This document shows, piece after piece, positions 52,778 to 61,162 of a DNA stretch of 64,000 nt (its first letter is position 1; every line of letters begins with the position of its first letter). The notes below the pieces were generated by a model that was not told where the DNA came from, made no database searches, and worked only from the letters and a program-made list of their open reading frames with translations. This DNA comes from Nodosilinea sp. P-1105. Its GTDB lineage: Bacteria; Cyanobacteriota; Cyanobacteriia; Phormidesmidales; Phormidesmidaceae. Where the stretch lies: positions 1-64,000 of the forward strand of contig NZ_SMDQ01000028.1 in assembly GCF_012911975.1 (NCBI RefSeq). Direction: 5' to 3'. A program made the translations under genes and the position numbers.

Positions 52778-55700
52778 TTATTCGGGCTTTTGCTCGGGCA
52801 TCATGCATTTATCAGAGTCACAACCGGCAGGACCTGCTTCGATCAAGTCTCCAGCGTCATAGCGAGAGAGGGCGGCATGGAAGTTGTCGGTGCCACGCCG
52901 GGCTTCCACCTGACGACGCTGGGCTTCGTATGCGGCCTTATCAATGGGCTCGAAGGGTAAGCGGGGGAAGGTTTGCAAATCGTCAAACCGGGCGAGGAGG
53001 GCGGCAGAAATGTAGCCTTCGTCGTGGTGGATTGCCTGGAAGATGCGATCGCCCAGGGCCTCAAGCTCGGGCTCGCGAAACTCGATGGTGGCCGAGGTGT
53101 TGTGGGTGGTGTAGTGCTGCTGCACTTGCATATAGAAGTCGAACTGGGCCGCTGCCGAGAATTTTTCGATGGCGATTTCATCGGCCCCTGGCAGGTTGGC
53201 CCAGGGGACTTCCACCGGAATTTCCACCAGCCACTCGGTGCAGCGAGGATCAAAGGGATCGTTCAGCAGGTTGCCGCTCTCGTCTTTGTCGGACTGGGAG
53301 GGCACCACCGAATAGCCATAGTCAATGCAGGCCATGGCTACGGGGTCATTTTTGCGGAAGGTAATCCGTCGGATAAACCGCTGGGCCTTGGGGGGGTGCC
53401 AGCCGGGGCTAGCCCCCGTTAGCAATGACTTGGTCCCAGCGGGCTGCACGGTGGTGCAGCGGTTGGGCCGCTGGAGACCATGGCGATCGCAGTAGTCCCA
53501 TACGGTTTGATGGACAATCTCTTTCCAGCGGGTCAGGTATTCCCGCTCTTTTTGCTTGAACTCCAGCCCAGCCATGGTGTCGGGGCGACCTTCTTCCCAC
53601 CAGCACAGCCAATCGACGCCAAAGGCATTGACAAAGAAGTCGAACAGGCCCGTAAAGGAAACCCCGACGATGGGATCCTCCAGGCGCGATCGCTGGTAGC
53701 GAGGCTCGATGAACTGGTGGTTGAGCAACACCGCCACCGATAGGGCTCCGGCAGTAAAGGCCGCCGCTTGCTCGTCTAGGTTGTCTGGATCGAGCTGATT
53801 GAGATGAACCTCCGCCAAATTACAGTGAAAATTGGATCCAATTATCTCACCGCATGGATTTAGACCGTAGCGATCGTCACCTCCAGCCCGACGTTTAGCC
53901 TCACCCGCCCACTGGATTGCGCCCTCACCAGAGTAGAACTGCTTGCGTACAGAATCAATGCAGTCCTGACGGCTGGGCTTTTCGTGGAACACCCGGGTAT
54001 GGTTGGCCATCCGCAGCACGTCCCGCTCGGGGTCAATGCGCCAATTGCCCTCGGCATCCTGCTGCCAAAGGTTGTCTTTGGCACCGGCCGCTAACTCATC
54101 GTTGCTGTCGAATTGGCGCATTCCGGCACTATTCGAGACAAGAATTCCCTCGCACATGAATTCATGGACTGTAGCTACTTCAATGTCGTAAGTAGGCGCA
54201 GTACGAACATTAAGATCAACCCCTTTGACCATTATTGGAACCAAGTCAGTGACCTCAGGAATATATTTTCTGAGAGTTTTCTGGTTCATTTGCTTATGCA
54301 CTTCACCCCAGTGGTAAAGGGCTGAACTTACCACTGGCCTGACCATTTCTTTTGGAAAACCATGATCATGAAATTTTTTACGAACTTTCCCTCGGTGACT
54401 GGAAAATTGAATAGAGTAAGTTTCAAAGGCAGAAACTACCGACTCAAAAGCTGCCTGGCCAACGGTAACCAGTTCGCCTTCCCACTTGTTATTGCGTTTT
54501 CTAACGCTGCCACACATCCGCACTGTGATGCCAAGGGAAGCATAAAGAGCCTGTACCTGTTGAAGAAATCGCTTGTGCACCGAGGCAACTAAGACACCTT
54601 GTGAATGACATCCATCAGCATCAGCTAGTCCAGCTAAGAATGCCTTACGAATTTCAACCGTCCCCATCAGAATGCAGTCTGGAACAGTCAAAGGCTGTGA
54701 TGCTCGCTTAAACTGTTGCAAATATTGATTCAGGGCCGAGGAATTAAATTGCAGCTCGTATGCTTTGGTCTTGCACTGCTCAGGTGTTCTTAGTGTGTGG
54801 GTATCGAGGCCAAATTCTTGGCCAACCTCAATCAAACGTTCTAAAACCGCTGGACTATCTTCATGTACCCTAAACCGTACTCGCCAACCGTCGGAGGCTA
54901 CAGAGCCATCACCCAGGAGATAGCCTAGAAAATAGGCCACTTGGGTAGTCAACGCCGGAGCTTGAATTGGCTTGGTCTTACCTTTTATTTCCCCACTAAA
55001 TTCGGGTAGCTCGGTGGGGGTGCCAGGTATGGCTTGGGGCACAAACACCAGGCGATCGCCAGACTGGAGATCCTTCGCCTTAACCATTCGATATTGGCCG
55101 AAGACATCTGTCAGCACAGCAACCTTGTGATCTGCCGTACATTCAAATTCGCCGTCTTGGGTACAAATGCGGCAAAGCTGCTGTTCTCCTTGCACAAAGA
55201 AATTCGTGACGGGATAGAGTCCTTTGCTGGTTAACACTCGGTCCCCGACCCTCACTTTCGCAATAGGGACTAAGCCTGCCTCGGTATGGACCAGGGCATC
55301 TTCGGGCAGACAGCGGCGGATATTTCCGGCTACCACACAGGCGGCGGCTTCGTCGATCAGCAGGCAGCACTCGACGGAGGTGAGCTGACGGCCCAGGGCT
55401 TTGTTGAGGATAGTGGCGCAGCGATCGTAGAGCAGCGACAGCCGCACCGGGTTAGCAACGCCACCGAACCCTTTCAGCTTTTCCCCGGCGGGGCGCACAT
55501 CCCGCAGGTCGATAGTCACCTGCACATCGTCGGTAAACCGTTCATCGCTGGAGAGTTCCAGCAGGGTTTGGTAAGACTGCACCCAGCCCTGGCGACTATC
55601 TCCCACCCGGATAACCACCTGATTGCCATCGATGGTGACTTCAGTGATCTCTTGTCGCTCACCGGCTGGGGTTTCGCCAATGTCCCCGGCCATGGTCACC

Positions 55701-56143
55701 ACCAGGCGGTTACGGATGACTGGAATTTGGTTGATGTACTTGGGTTCTAGGACAGCCCCGGTGCCACAGCCCATCATCGCCAGGTCCATCATCAGGCCAA
55801 AGGCGCGCCAGTCGACGACATTGGTGCTGGTGCAGTTGTAGGCACCGGAAAAATTCTCGGGCTGTTTGCTCCAGCCGGTGCCCCCCACCCACAGCCAGCG
55901 CCCCGATGGTAGAGCTTTCACCTGGCGCTGCATCCGGTTGAGCAGGGCGACCTCGTCATCGGTCAGGTTACCGAGTTCCTTAAGCCCAGCCAGGGTGCGA
56001 TCGCACACCTGATCCCAAGTCTCCCGCTCCCCGTCGACCACCTCACCCCGGCGGCTGTAGGTGCGATAAAACACTGGGAATGCCGCTGGCGCTGTTTCGG
56101 GGAAAGGCCCCTGCTGCCGAGTACGGGGAAGTTCTTGAACCAT
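52778..56143 (-). CDS. nrdJ: Class II (B12-dependent) ribonucleotide reductase with intein
   Basis: A 1121-residue precursor. Without its 394-residue intein the enzyme is 727 residues, close to Lactobacillus RTPR (739). Catalytic parts are YNCTSTNV (redox Cys), the NPCGEI loop with the thiyl Cys and Glu, and the C-terminal Cys pair CDSDKC in GPAGCDSDKCMMPEQ. It makes dNTPs with adenosylcobalamin and no metal cofactor. The start is ATG 56143 with AAGG at about 9 bases; the track adds 34 residues. Splicing must occur for AGNIRR to join SAGMRQF. I see no B12 riboswitch in the 235-base leader. Confidence 0.94.
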   Translation of the reverse strand: MVQELPRTRQQGPFPETAPAAFPVFYRTYSRRGEVVDGERETWDQVCDRTLAGLKELGNLTDDEVALLNRMQRQVKALPSGRWLWVGGTGWSKQPENFSGAYNCTSTNVVDWRAFGLMMDLAMMGCGTGAVLEPKYINQIPVIRNRLVVTMAGDIGETPAGERQEITEVTIDGNQVVIRVGDSRQGWVQSYQTLLELSSDERFTDDVQVTIDLRDVRPAGEKLKGFGGVANPVRLSLLYDRCATILNKALGRQLTSVECCLLIDEAAACVVAGNIRRCLPEDALVHTEAGLVPIAKVRVGDRVLTSKGLYPVTNFFVQGEQQLCRICTQDGEFECTADHKVAVLTDVFGQYRMVKAKDLQSGDRLVFVPQAIPGTPTELPEFSGEIKGKTKPIQAPALTTQVAYFLGYLLGDGSVASDGWRVRFRVHEDSPAVLERLIEVGQEFGLDTHTLRTPEQCKTKAYELQFNSSALNQYLQQFKRASQPLTVPDCILMGTVEIRKAFLAGLADADGCHSQGVLVASVHKRFLQQVQALYASLGITVRMCGSVRKRNNKWEGELVTVGQAAFESVVSAFETYSIQFSSHRGKVRKKFHDHGFPKEMVRPVVSSALYHWGEVHKQMNQKTLRKYIPEVTDLVPIMVKGVDLNVRTAPTYDIEVATVHEFMCEGILVSNSAGMRQFDSNDELAAGAKDNLWQQDAEGNWRIDPERDVLRMANHTRVFHEKPSRQDCIDSVRKQFYSGEGAIQWAGEAKRRAGGDDRYGLNPCGEIIGSNFHCNLAEVHLNQLDPDNLDEQAAAFTAGALSVAVLLNHQFIEPRYQRSRLEDPIVGVSFTGLFDFFVNAFGVDWLCWWEEGRPDTMAGLEFKQKEREYLTRWKEIVHQTVWDYCDRHGLQRPNRCTTVQPAGTKSLLTGASPGWHPPKAQRFIRRITFRKNDPVAMACIDYGYSVVPSQSDKDESGNLLNDPFDPRCTEWLVEIPVEVPWANLPGADEIAIEKFSAAAQFDFYMQVQQHYTTHNTSATIEFREPELEALGDRIFQAIHHDEGYISAALLARFDDLQTFPRLPFEPIDKAAYEAQRRQVEARRGTDNFHAALSRYDAGDLIEAGPAGCDSDKCMMPEQKPE
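54131..55312 (-). other. LAGLIDADG intein in NrdJ
   Basis: 394 residues, from Cys (CLPEDALVHTEAGLVPI, block A) to Asn before Ser+1 (EFMCEGILVSN). Block B is CTADHKVAVL. A dodecapeptide pair, VAYFLGYLLGDGS and RKAFLAGLADADG, marks a LAGLIDADG homing endonuclease. Block F is TYDIEVATVHEFMC. The terminal dipeptide is Ser-Asn, not the usual His-Asn, though Ser occurs in active inteins. The insertion point AGNIRR / SAG is a known RNR hot spot. Confidence 0.94.
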
Positions 56144-56378
56144 GGAATCAGCCTTTGAGAAAAATACAGGATTTACCGGTCGGTGTCTTGCCGCAGCCCA
56201 GGGGCAGAACCTGATGCCAGATCCCAGGCTTGTAGCATAGCCCAATGGTCGATCATCATAGCGGATTATTCTTAGATGTAGCGTTGAAAAATAAAATTGT
56301 GCTAGATCTAGCGCTAGATCTGGAAGCCCTCATGCAGTTCTCGACCCTGGCTGGCTAGCATAGGACGACCCTTTGGGC

Positions 56379-57059
56379 TTATGACTTATACAATCCCATG
56401 AAGTCGATTAGCTGGTGTACCAGCTGGGGTTTAGTTACAGCCAAAATGGTTGACCCACTTTCTAATACTGTGCTGCCGTTGGGAATAGTCAGGTCTTCGT
56501 GGGGGTGGGCTTGATAGCCAATAATCAAGGTGCCGTCAGGGAATCGGGGATCTTGGGCCACCTCCGCCAGGCTCCGTCCGACAATGTAGCACTGTTGGGG
56601 CAGGGACAGCTTCAATACCTCGATTTGCCCCTGCTCAAAGTGCATCATGGCATCCACCTGGGGATATTCGATCGCATTGATCACCCGATTGATCGCCAGT
56701 TCAGTGGTGCTGATGGTGTGGGTGGCTCCAGCTAAGGTGTAGGGCTCGGTAAAGTCGCGATCGCTCATGCGCACCACAATCTGGGGCACGCCATAGTGTT
56801 TTGATAGGGTGACCATCGCTAAATTCAAGGCATCTTCCCGTAAGGTGGCAATCACAGCCTGGGCTTTGCGAATGCCCGCCTCCAGCAGTACCGTCGTATT
56901 CACGGCGCTGCCCTCAAAGGCCATCACCCCGATTTTCTCGCGCGCATACTGACAGGCTAGGGGGTTAGTATCCACGATAGCGATGGTATGGCCCATGGCC
57001 AATAGGGCCTTGGCCAGATCCAGCCCCATCATGCCAGCTCCACCAATTAACACGTACAT
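56379..57059 (-). CDS. TrkA-type RCK protein (K+ uptake/channel regulator)
   Basis: A 226-residue single RCK protein. The N-terminal TrkA-N Rossmann motif is YVLIGGAGMMGLDLAKALLAMGH, then VDTNPLACQYAREKI. A C-terminal TrkA-C segment reads GTLIIGYQAHPHEDLTIPNGSTVLESGSTILAV. It binds NAD(H) or ATP and gates a Trk/Ktr-type K+ transporter. No membrane subunit is adjacent in the window. It is upstream of nrdJ on the same strand with 235 bases between. Confidence 0.9.
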   Translation of the reverse strand: MYVLIGGAGMMGLDLAKALLAMGHTIAIVDTNPLACQYAREKIGVMAFEGSAVNTTVLLEAGIRKAQAVIATLREDALNLAMVTLSKHYGVPQIVVRMSDRDFTEPYTLAGATHTISTTELAINRVINAIEYPQVDAMMHFEQGQIEVLKLSLPQQCYIVGRSLAEVAQDPRFPDGTLIIGYQAHPHEDLTIPNGSTVLESGSTILAVTKPQLVHQLIDFMGLYKS

Positions 57060-57214
57060 GGTTACCTCTGCTTGGGAACGCTAGGCATCAAAACCCTAGA
57101 CACTCAAGCTAGCAGAAAGGCAGAACAACCAAGTACATTCGCTGACTTACCTTGGGGATCTTCATTTTTCGGAAATCGGCTTATCCCGCTTTAGAGAGAT
57201 CCCCAAACTAAGTG

Positions 57215-58837
57215 CTAATTGATCGCAACTTGGTCTAACTGTTGCAGCGCATTACGACGATTGGGTGTTCGCTCCAGGGAGGCCTCAAAGGCGGCTTCAG
57301 CTTCGGCCAGTCGATTTTCTTGCAGCAGCAGTTCTCCGTACAGCTCACGTACGGGCAGCACTTCCCCAGGAGTGGTGGGGTGTTTGTCCATCGAGTCTTC
57401 CAGGTCAGCAGCAGCGCTCATTAGAGCCAGAGCCTGGTCGGTGTCACCCCGTTCGTACAGGGTCCAGGCCTCCACCGCCTGGCTTAGGGCTTCGGTCATG
57501 TAGGCCCAGTAGTCATCCCCCGCCGCCTGTAGGGTATCAGCCAGGGCTTGCAGCTGCTCCCCTTCCACCTCGGCCTGGGCTAGATCACCAGAGCGAGCCG
57601 CCCCTAGACCCCGAGCGTAGTAGAAAAGGGCCTCCCCAGCTGGAAAGTCTTCCCACACCAGGGCATCGGGAGTTCTGGGTTCTAGCTGGGCAGCAGCCTG
57701 CCAATCCTGTTGTTCCAGGTAATACCGGGCTTGCAGGGCCGCTGTGTTATAGGCCGCAAACGATGCGGAATAAATCTCGTCTAGATCGTGAACACGCTCC
57801 AGGGTTTGCTGCGCCTCAGCTTCATTCCCCAGTTGCAGATGGCCGTACATGATGTAGTCCAGGGCATGGACATAGTGGGCACTGGCATGGGGATCGTCCT
57901 CCATCTCTCGCCGGGCAGCTGCGGCAGAGCGCTCATTCCACTCAATGGTTTCCTCCCACAGCCCCATGCGTACGAAGATGTGGCTTGGCATGTGGAGAGC
58001 GTGGACGGTCTCCGGCGCTAACTGATCGTATTCCCGGGCAATGTCTTCGGCTTTAGGGGCTAACTCGGTGCTGTCGTAGGCGTGAATCAGGTAGTGAAAC
58101 AGGCCGGGATGCTGGGGATGGTCTTCCAAGTAGTCCTCCAGGAGGGCACCGGCCTGGCGCTGGCGGGTATAGTCAGCCTCCTGGTCGGGGGAAAACTGGG
58201 TAGTGGCATAGGAGACATTGGCCAGGGCGTAAAACGCAGCGGCGTCTACATCCTCAGGGTAGGCGGTGTGCAGTTCTCGCTGGGCTTGTTTCCAGGCCAT
58301 CACCCGAGCTTCATGGTCCCGGGCTCGGCTGTCCTGGGCGGGCTCAGGGTCGGTAAAGAAAGCACTGACAGCCGCCAGATACTGTTCTTCTCGGTCTGTG
58401 TCTACGCCCAGTGCCAGGGCGGTCTCAACGGCCGCCTTACCCCGTTCCATGTCGGTATCGCTGGTGGGATGCCACAGGGGTTGGAAGCTGGTCATCGCCA
58501 CCCCCCAGTGGGCCATGGCACAGTCGGCATCGAGGTCAGCGGCGGTGCTAAAGTGGGGACGGGCCTGCTCGTACATCATGTGATGCAGGTGGGCCAGGCC
58601 GGTTTCAATCTCCGACTGGGCGGCCGTGTCGCAGGAAACGGGAAAATCGACGACCCCCATCTGGTGATCGTGAACCTGGCTGTCCTGACTATCGGGTCGC
58701 TGGTCGAGTTGCGCACACCCAGCGCTGACCGCCAGAATTCCCACAAAGGCCAGGGTGGTGGCCCGGTGTCCCAGGATGGTCCCTGACTTAGGGGTGCCAC
58801 CAGGCTTTGGCAACGAAAGAGGGTTGCGAGGTGTCAT
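57215..58837 (-). CDS. TPR-repeat lipoprotein
   Basis: A 540-residue lipoprotein. The signal TTLAFVGILAVSAGC has a lipobox. The mature part is alpha-solenoid, with TPR-like helices throughout and a His-rich set of motifs: HLHHMMYEQARPHF, HWGVAMTSFQPLWHP, FHYLIHAYDSTELAP and HALHMPSHIFVRMGLW. These conserved His/Met stretches point to metal or haem contact, perhaps copper. I do not recognise a characterised homologue. It stands alone. Confidence 0.75.
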   Translation of the reverse strand: MTPRNPLSLPKPGGTPKSGTILGHRATTLAFVGILAVSAGCAQLDQRPDSQDSQVHDHQMGVVDFPVSCDTAAQSEIETGLAHLHHMMYEQARPHFSTAADLDADCAMAHWGVAMTSFQPLWHPTSDTDMERGKAAVETALALGVDTDREEQYLAAVSAFFTDPEPAQDSRARDHEARVMAWKQAQRELHTAYPEDVDAAAFYALANVSYATTQFSPDQEADYTRQRQAGALLEDYLEDHPQHPGLFHYLIHAYDSTELAPKAEDIAREYDQLAPETVHALHMPSHIFVRMGLWEETIEWNERSAAAARREMEDDPHASAHYVHALDYIMYGHLQLGNEAEAQQTLERVHDLDEIYSASFAAYNTAALQARYYLEQQDWQAAAQLEPRTPDALVWEDFPAGEALFYYARGLGAARSGDLAQAEVEGEQLQALADTLQAAGDDYWAYMTEALSQAVEAWTLYERGDTDQALALMSAAADLEDSMDKHPTTPGEVLPVRELYGELLLQENRLAEAEAAFEASLERTPNRRNALQQLDQVAIN

Positions 58838-59134
58838 TGTTATTCTCCTCCACCAGAATCAATGGCTGGCTCTGCTGGGGCCAAGGTCAGCGATTCTAGT
58901 GGCTAACAGCACGCTATCTGAAATCGTCAGGTTACGAAATCGTCAAGCTAGTAAGGGGTGCTGCTGATTGACACCATCTAGGGGTGCCCGTGCAGCCCCC
59001 TTCTATGTAAATCATCTTACCTAGGGATGTAGGCCAATCAGTCTAGAGCTTCAAGGACTGTAAAGGCGTGATAGTTTGCTTTTATGGCAAAAAAAGCAGA
59101 AAGCAGAAAACCCTACCCGCTCAGCCATGGTTGA

Positions 59135-59335
59135 GGCCACATTGCGCCTGAGCTGATTACCGATGGTCTTGAACCGGGGCGATCGCAACAGCTAGCCACG
59201 GTGATCTTAGCGGCCATAGAAGGGGGAATTCTAATGGCCCGGGTCCACCAAGATGTGGCGATTCTAGATACAATCGCAAAGGAAATGATGGCCTTGGTGC
59301 AGCGGGCTACAGCCGAGCAACCGCCAGCTATCTAA
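59135..59335 (+). pseudogene. Remnant of a TetR-family regulator C-terminus
   Basis: An open stretch of 66 codons without its own start begins after a TGA. It reads ELITDGLEPG, QQLATVILAAIEGGILMARVHQD and TIAKEMMALVQR, ending TAA 16 bases before potB. The AAIEGG.LMAR segment is typical of TetR C-terminal domains. The N-terminal HTH is absent in the preceding 297 bases (58838-59134), which hold nothing recognisable. It looks like a decayed regulator. Confidence 0.6.
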
Positions 59336-59351
59336 CTGTTAGGTCTGTGTC

Positions 59352-60278
59352 ATGGCCCCATCCTCTCCGCCACCCAAACCATTGCCCATGGCCACTAAAC
59401 TTGCTTGGATCGATCGCCTTTCCCATGATCGATGGCTGGGTCCGGTGACCCTGTTAGGCCCGGCAGGGGTTTGGTTGCTGTTGCTGCTGGTCATTCCCAC
59501 CCTGTTGATCTTAGATATTAGTTTGGTGCCAGGATTGCGGTTGGGGCAGCCCAGTGGCGGCTATGGGTTGGGTAACTACCTGCAAATTTTGCAACCTGTC
59601 TACCTGCGGGTAATGTTCCGCTCGTTGTCATTTGCCCTGGGGACGACGGTGCTATGCCTGGGGCTGGGGTTTCCAGTAGCCTACTGGATAGCGCTGATGG
59701 CTCCCCAGCGCTGGCGGAATGTGTTGCTGGTGGGGTTTGTGTTGCCCCTGTGGACGTCATCCCTGTTACGGGCTTACGCCTGGACGACCATTTTGCGGCC
59801 CACGGGGGTGCTCAATAGTGTGTTGGGCGTGCTGGGGCTACCCTCTCAAAATTGGTTGAATACGCCCACAGCGGTGTTTATTGGGTTGACCTACAGCTTT
59901 TTGCCCTACATGGTGCTGATTCTCTATGCCTCTCTAGAAAAGTTAGATACCCGACTGCTAGAAGCCGCCGCTGACCTGGGGGCTACCCCACGCCAGAGTT
60001 TTTGGACCATTACGGTGCCCCAGACCTTGCCCGGTATTGCCGCTGGCTGCCTGCTGGTGTTTATTACCTCCCTGGGGGACTTTGTGGTGCCCACCCTGCT
60101 GGGAGGAGCGTCGTCGATGAATATTGCTCGGTTGATTTACAACCAGTTTTTGGGGCCGACCCGGGCCTGGGGGTTTGGTTCAGCCCTGAGTATGGTGCTG
60201 ATTTTGGCGGTCAGTTTGGCCATTGCCCTGTTGCTGAAATACGGCGATCGCAGTACCCTGACCGAAACCTCCCAGTAG
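59352..60278 (+). CDS. potB: Spermidine/putrescine-type ABC permease PotB
   Basis: A 308-residue permease with six helices and the binding-protein-dependent motif EAAADLGATPRQSFWTITVPQTLPGI (EAA loop). The features RAYAWTTILRPTGVLNSVLG and SLGDFVVPTLLGG are those of PotB. The family carries polyamines or related amines. potC follows after 6 bases. The ATG at 59352 is used; an alternative is the ATG at 59388 (MATKLAW). The ATPase and binding protein genes are not here. Confidence 0.88.
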   Translation: MAPSSPPPKPLPMATKLAWIDRLSHDRWLGPVTLLGPAGVWLLLLLVIPTLLILDISLVPGLRLGQPSGGYGLGNYLQILQPVYLRVMFRSLSFALGTTVLCLGLGFPVAYWIALMAPQRWRNVLLVGFVLPLWTSSLLRAYAWTTILRPTGVLNSVLGVLGLPSQNWLNTPTAVFIGLTYSFLPYMVLILYASLEKLDTRLLEAAADLGATPRQSFWTITVPQTLPGIAAGCLLVFITSLGDFVVPTLLGGASSMNIARLIYNQFLGPTRAWGFGSALSMVLILAVSLAIALLLKYGDRSTLTETSQ

Positions 60279-60284
60279 CCGCCT

Positions 60285-61088
60285 ATGACTCCGTCGTCGT
60301 CGAAAGTCACCTGGCCCAGCCTGTTTACGGCTCTGATGTACGCCTTTATGTACGCCCCAATTATTGTGTTGGCGGTGTATAGCTTTAACGAATCCCGCTA
60401 TAGCGCTGGCTGGGAAGGGTTTAGTCTGCGTTGGTATCGGGCTCTGTTTAGCGATCGCCGCATTTTTGCCGCCCTGCAAGACAGTTTGACCGTGGCGATC
60501 GTAGCGGTCGCTGTTTCAGCGGTGCTGGGCACCCTGATGGCGATCGGTTTGGCCCGCTACCAGTTTCGGGGTAAAGCCCTCTATCGGGGTGTCTCTTACC
60601 TGCCGCTGATTATTCCAGACATTGCGATCGCGGTAGCTACCCTAGTTTTTCTGACCTCGGTGGCCGTCCCCCTCAGCCTGAGCACCGTCATTGCCGCCCA
60701 CATGGTCTTCTGCCTGGCCTACATTGCCGTCGTGGTCTCCAGTCGTCTGCAAAGCCTGGACCCCAACTTAGAAGAGGCGGCCCTAGACCTAGGGGCTACC
60801 CCTACCCAAGCAATGATCAAGGTGCTGATTCCCCAGTTGGCCCCGGGCATTTTGGCGGGTTGTCTGCTGGCCTTTGTACTCAGCATGGATGACTTGCTGA
60901 TTTCTAGCTTTACCGCCGGGGGTGGGGCCAACCCCTTACCCTTGGAAATTTTTAGCCGGGTGCGTACTGGGGTAAAGCCTGACATTAACGCCCTCAGCGT
61001 TGTGTTGATTTTAGGGTCAGCCCTGCTGTCTGGTTTAGCGGAATATGTGCGCTACCGCAGTGAAAAACGGCGGCGGCTGAGCGGGTGA
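60285..61088 (+). CDS. potC: Spermidine/putrescine-type ABC permease PotC
   Basis: A 267-residue permease, partner of PotB. The pattern is YAPIIVLAVYSFNESRYSAGWEGFSLRWYRALF, then EEAALDLGATPTQAMIKVLIPQLAPGI (EAA loop) and FVLSMDDLLISSFTAGGGANPLPLEIFSRVR, the PotC hallmark. Six helices are seen. No potA or potD follows; the next gene, 74 bases on, is an unrelated NB-ARC protein. Confidence 0.9.
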   Translation: MTPSSSKVTWPSLFTALMYAFMYAPIIVLAVYSFNESRYSAGWEGFSLRWYRALFSDRRIFAALQDSLTVAIVAVAVSAVLGTLMAIGLARYQFRGKALYRGVSYLPLIIPDIAIAVATLVFLTSVAVPLSLSTVIAAHMVFCLAYIAVVVSSRLQSLDPNLEEAALDLGATPTQAMIKVLIPQLAPGILAGCLLAFVLSMDDLLISSFTAGGGANPLPLEIFSRVRTGVKPDINALSVVLILGSALLSGLAEYVRYRSEKRRRLSG

Positions 61089-61162
61089 TGGGGAGGTGGG
61101 AAGTTCTGGAAAATTCAGGCTAGACTAAACCTCAATTAGGGGTAGTCTGGTTAGCTTGATCC

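Noticed and set aside
52843-53422. Several 130-150-residue ORFs on both strands within nrdJ
   Set aside because: They are shadow frames of GC-rich nrdJ coding DNA; none has a domain or SD.
56144-56378. Cobalamin riboswitch before nrdJ
   Set aside because: I looked for the B12 box (AGYCAGGAGACCTGCC-like) and the GCCACTG element on the minus strand and saw neither.
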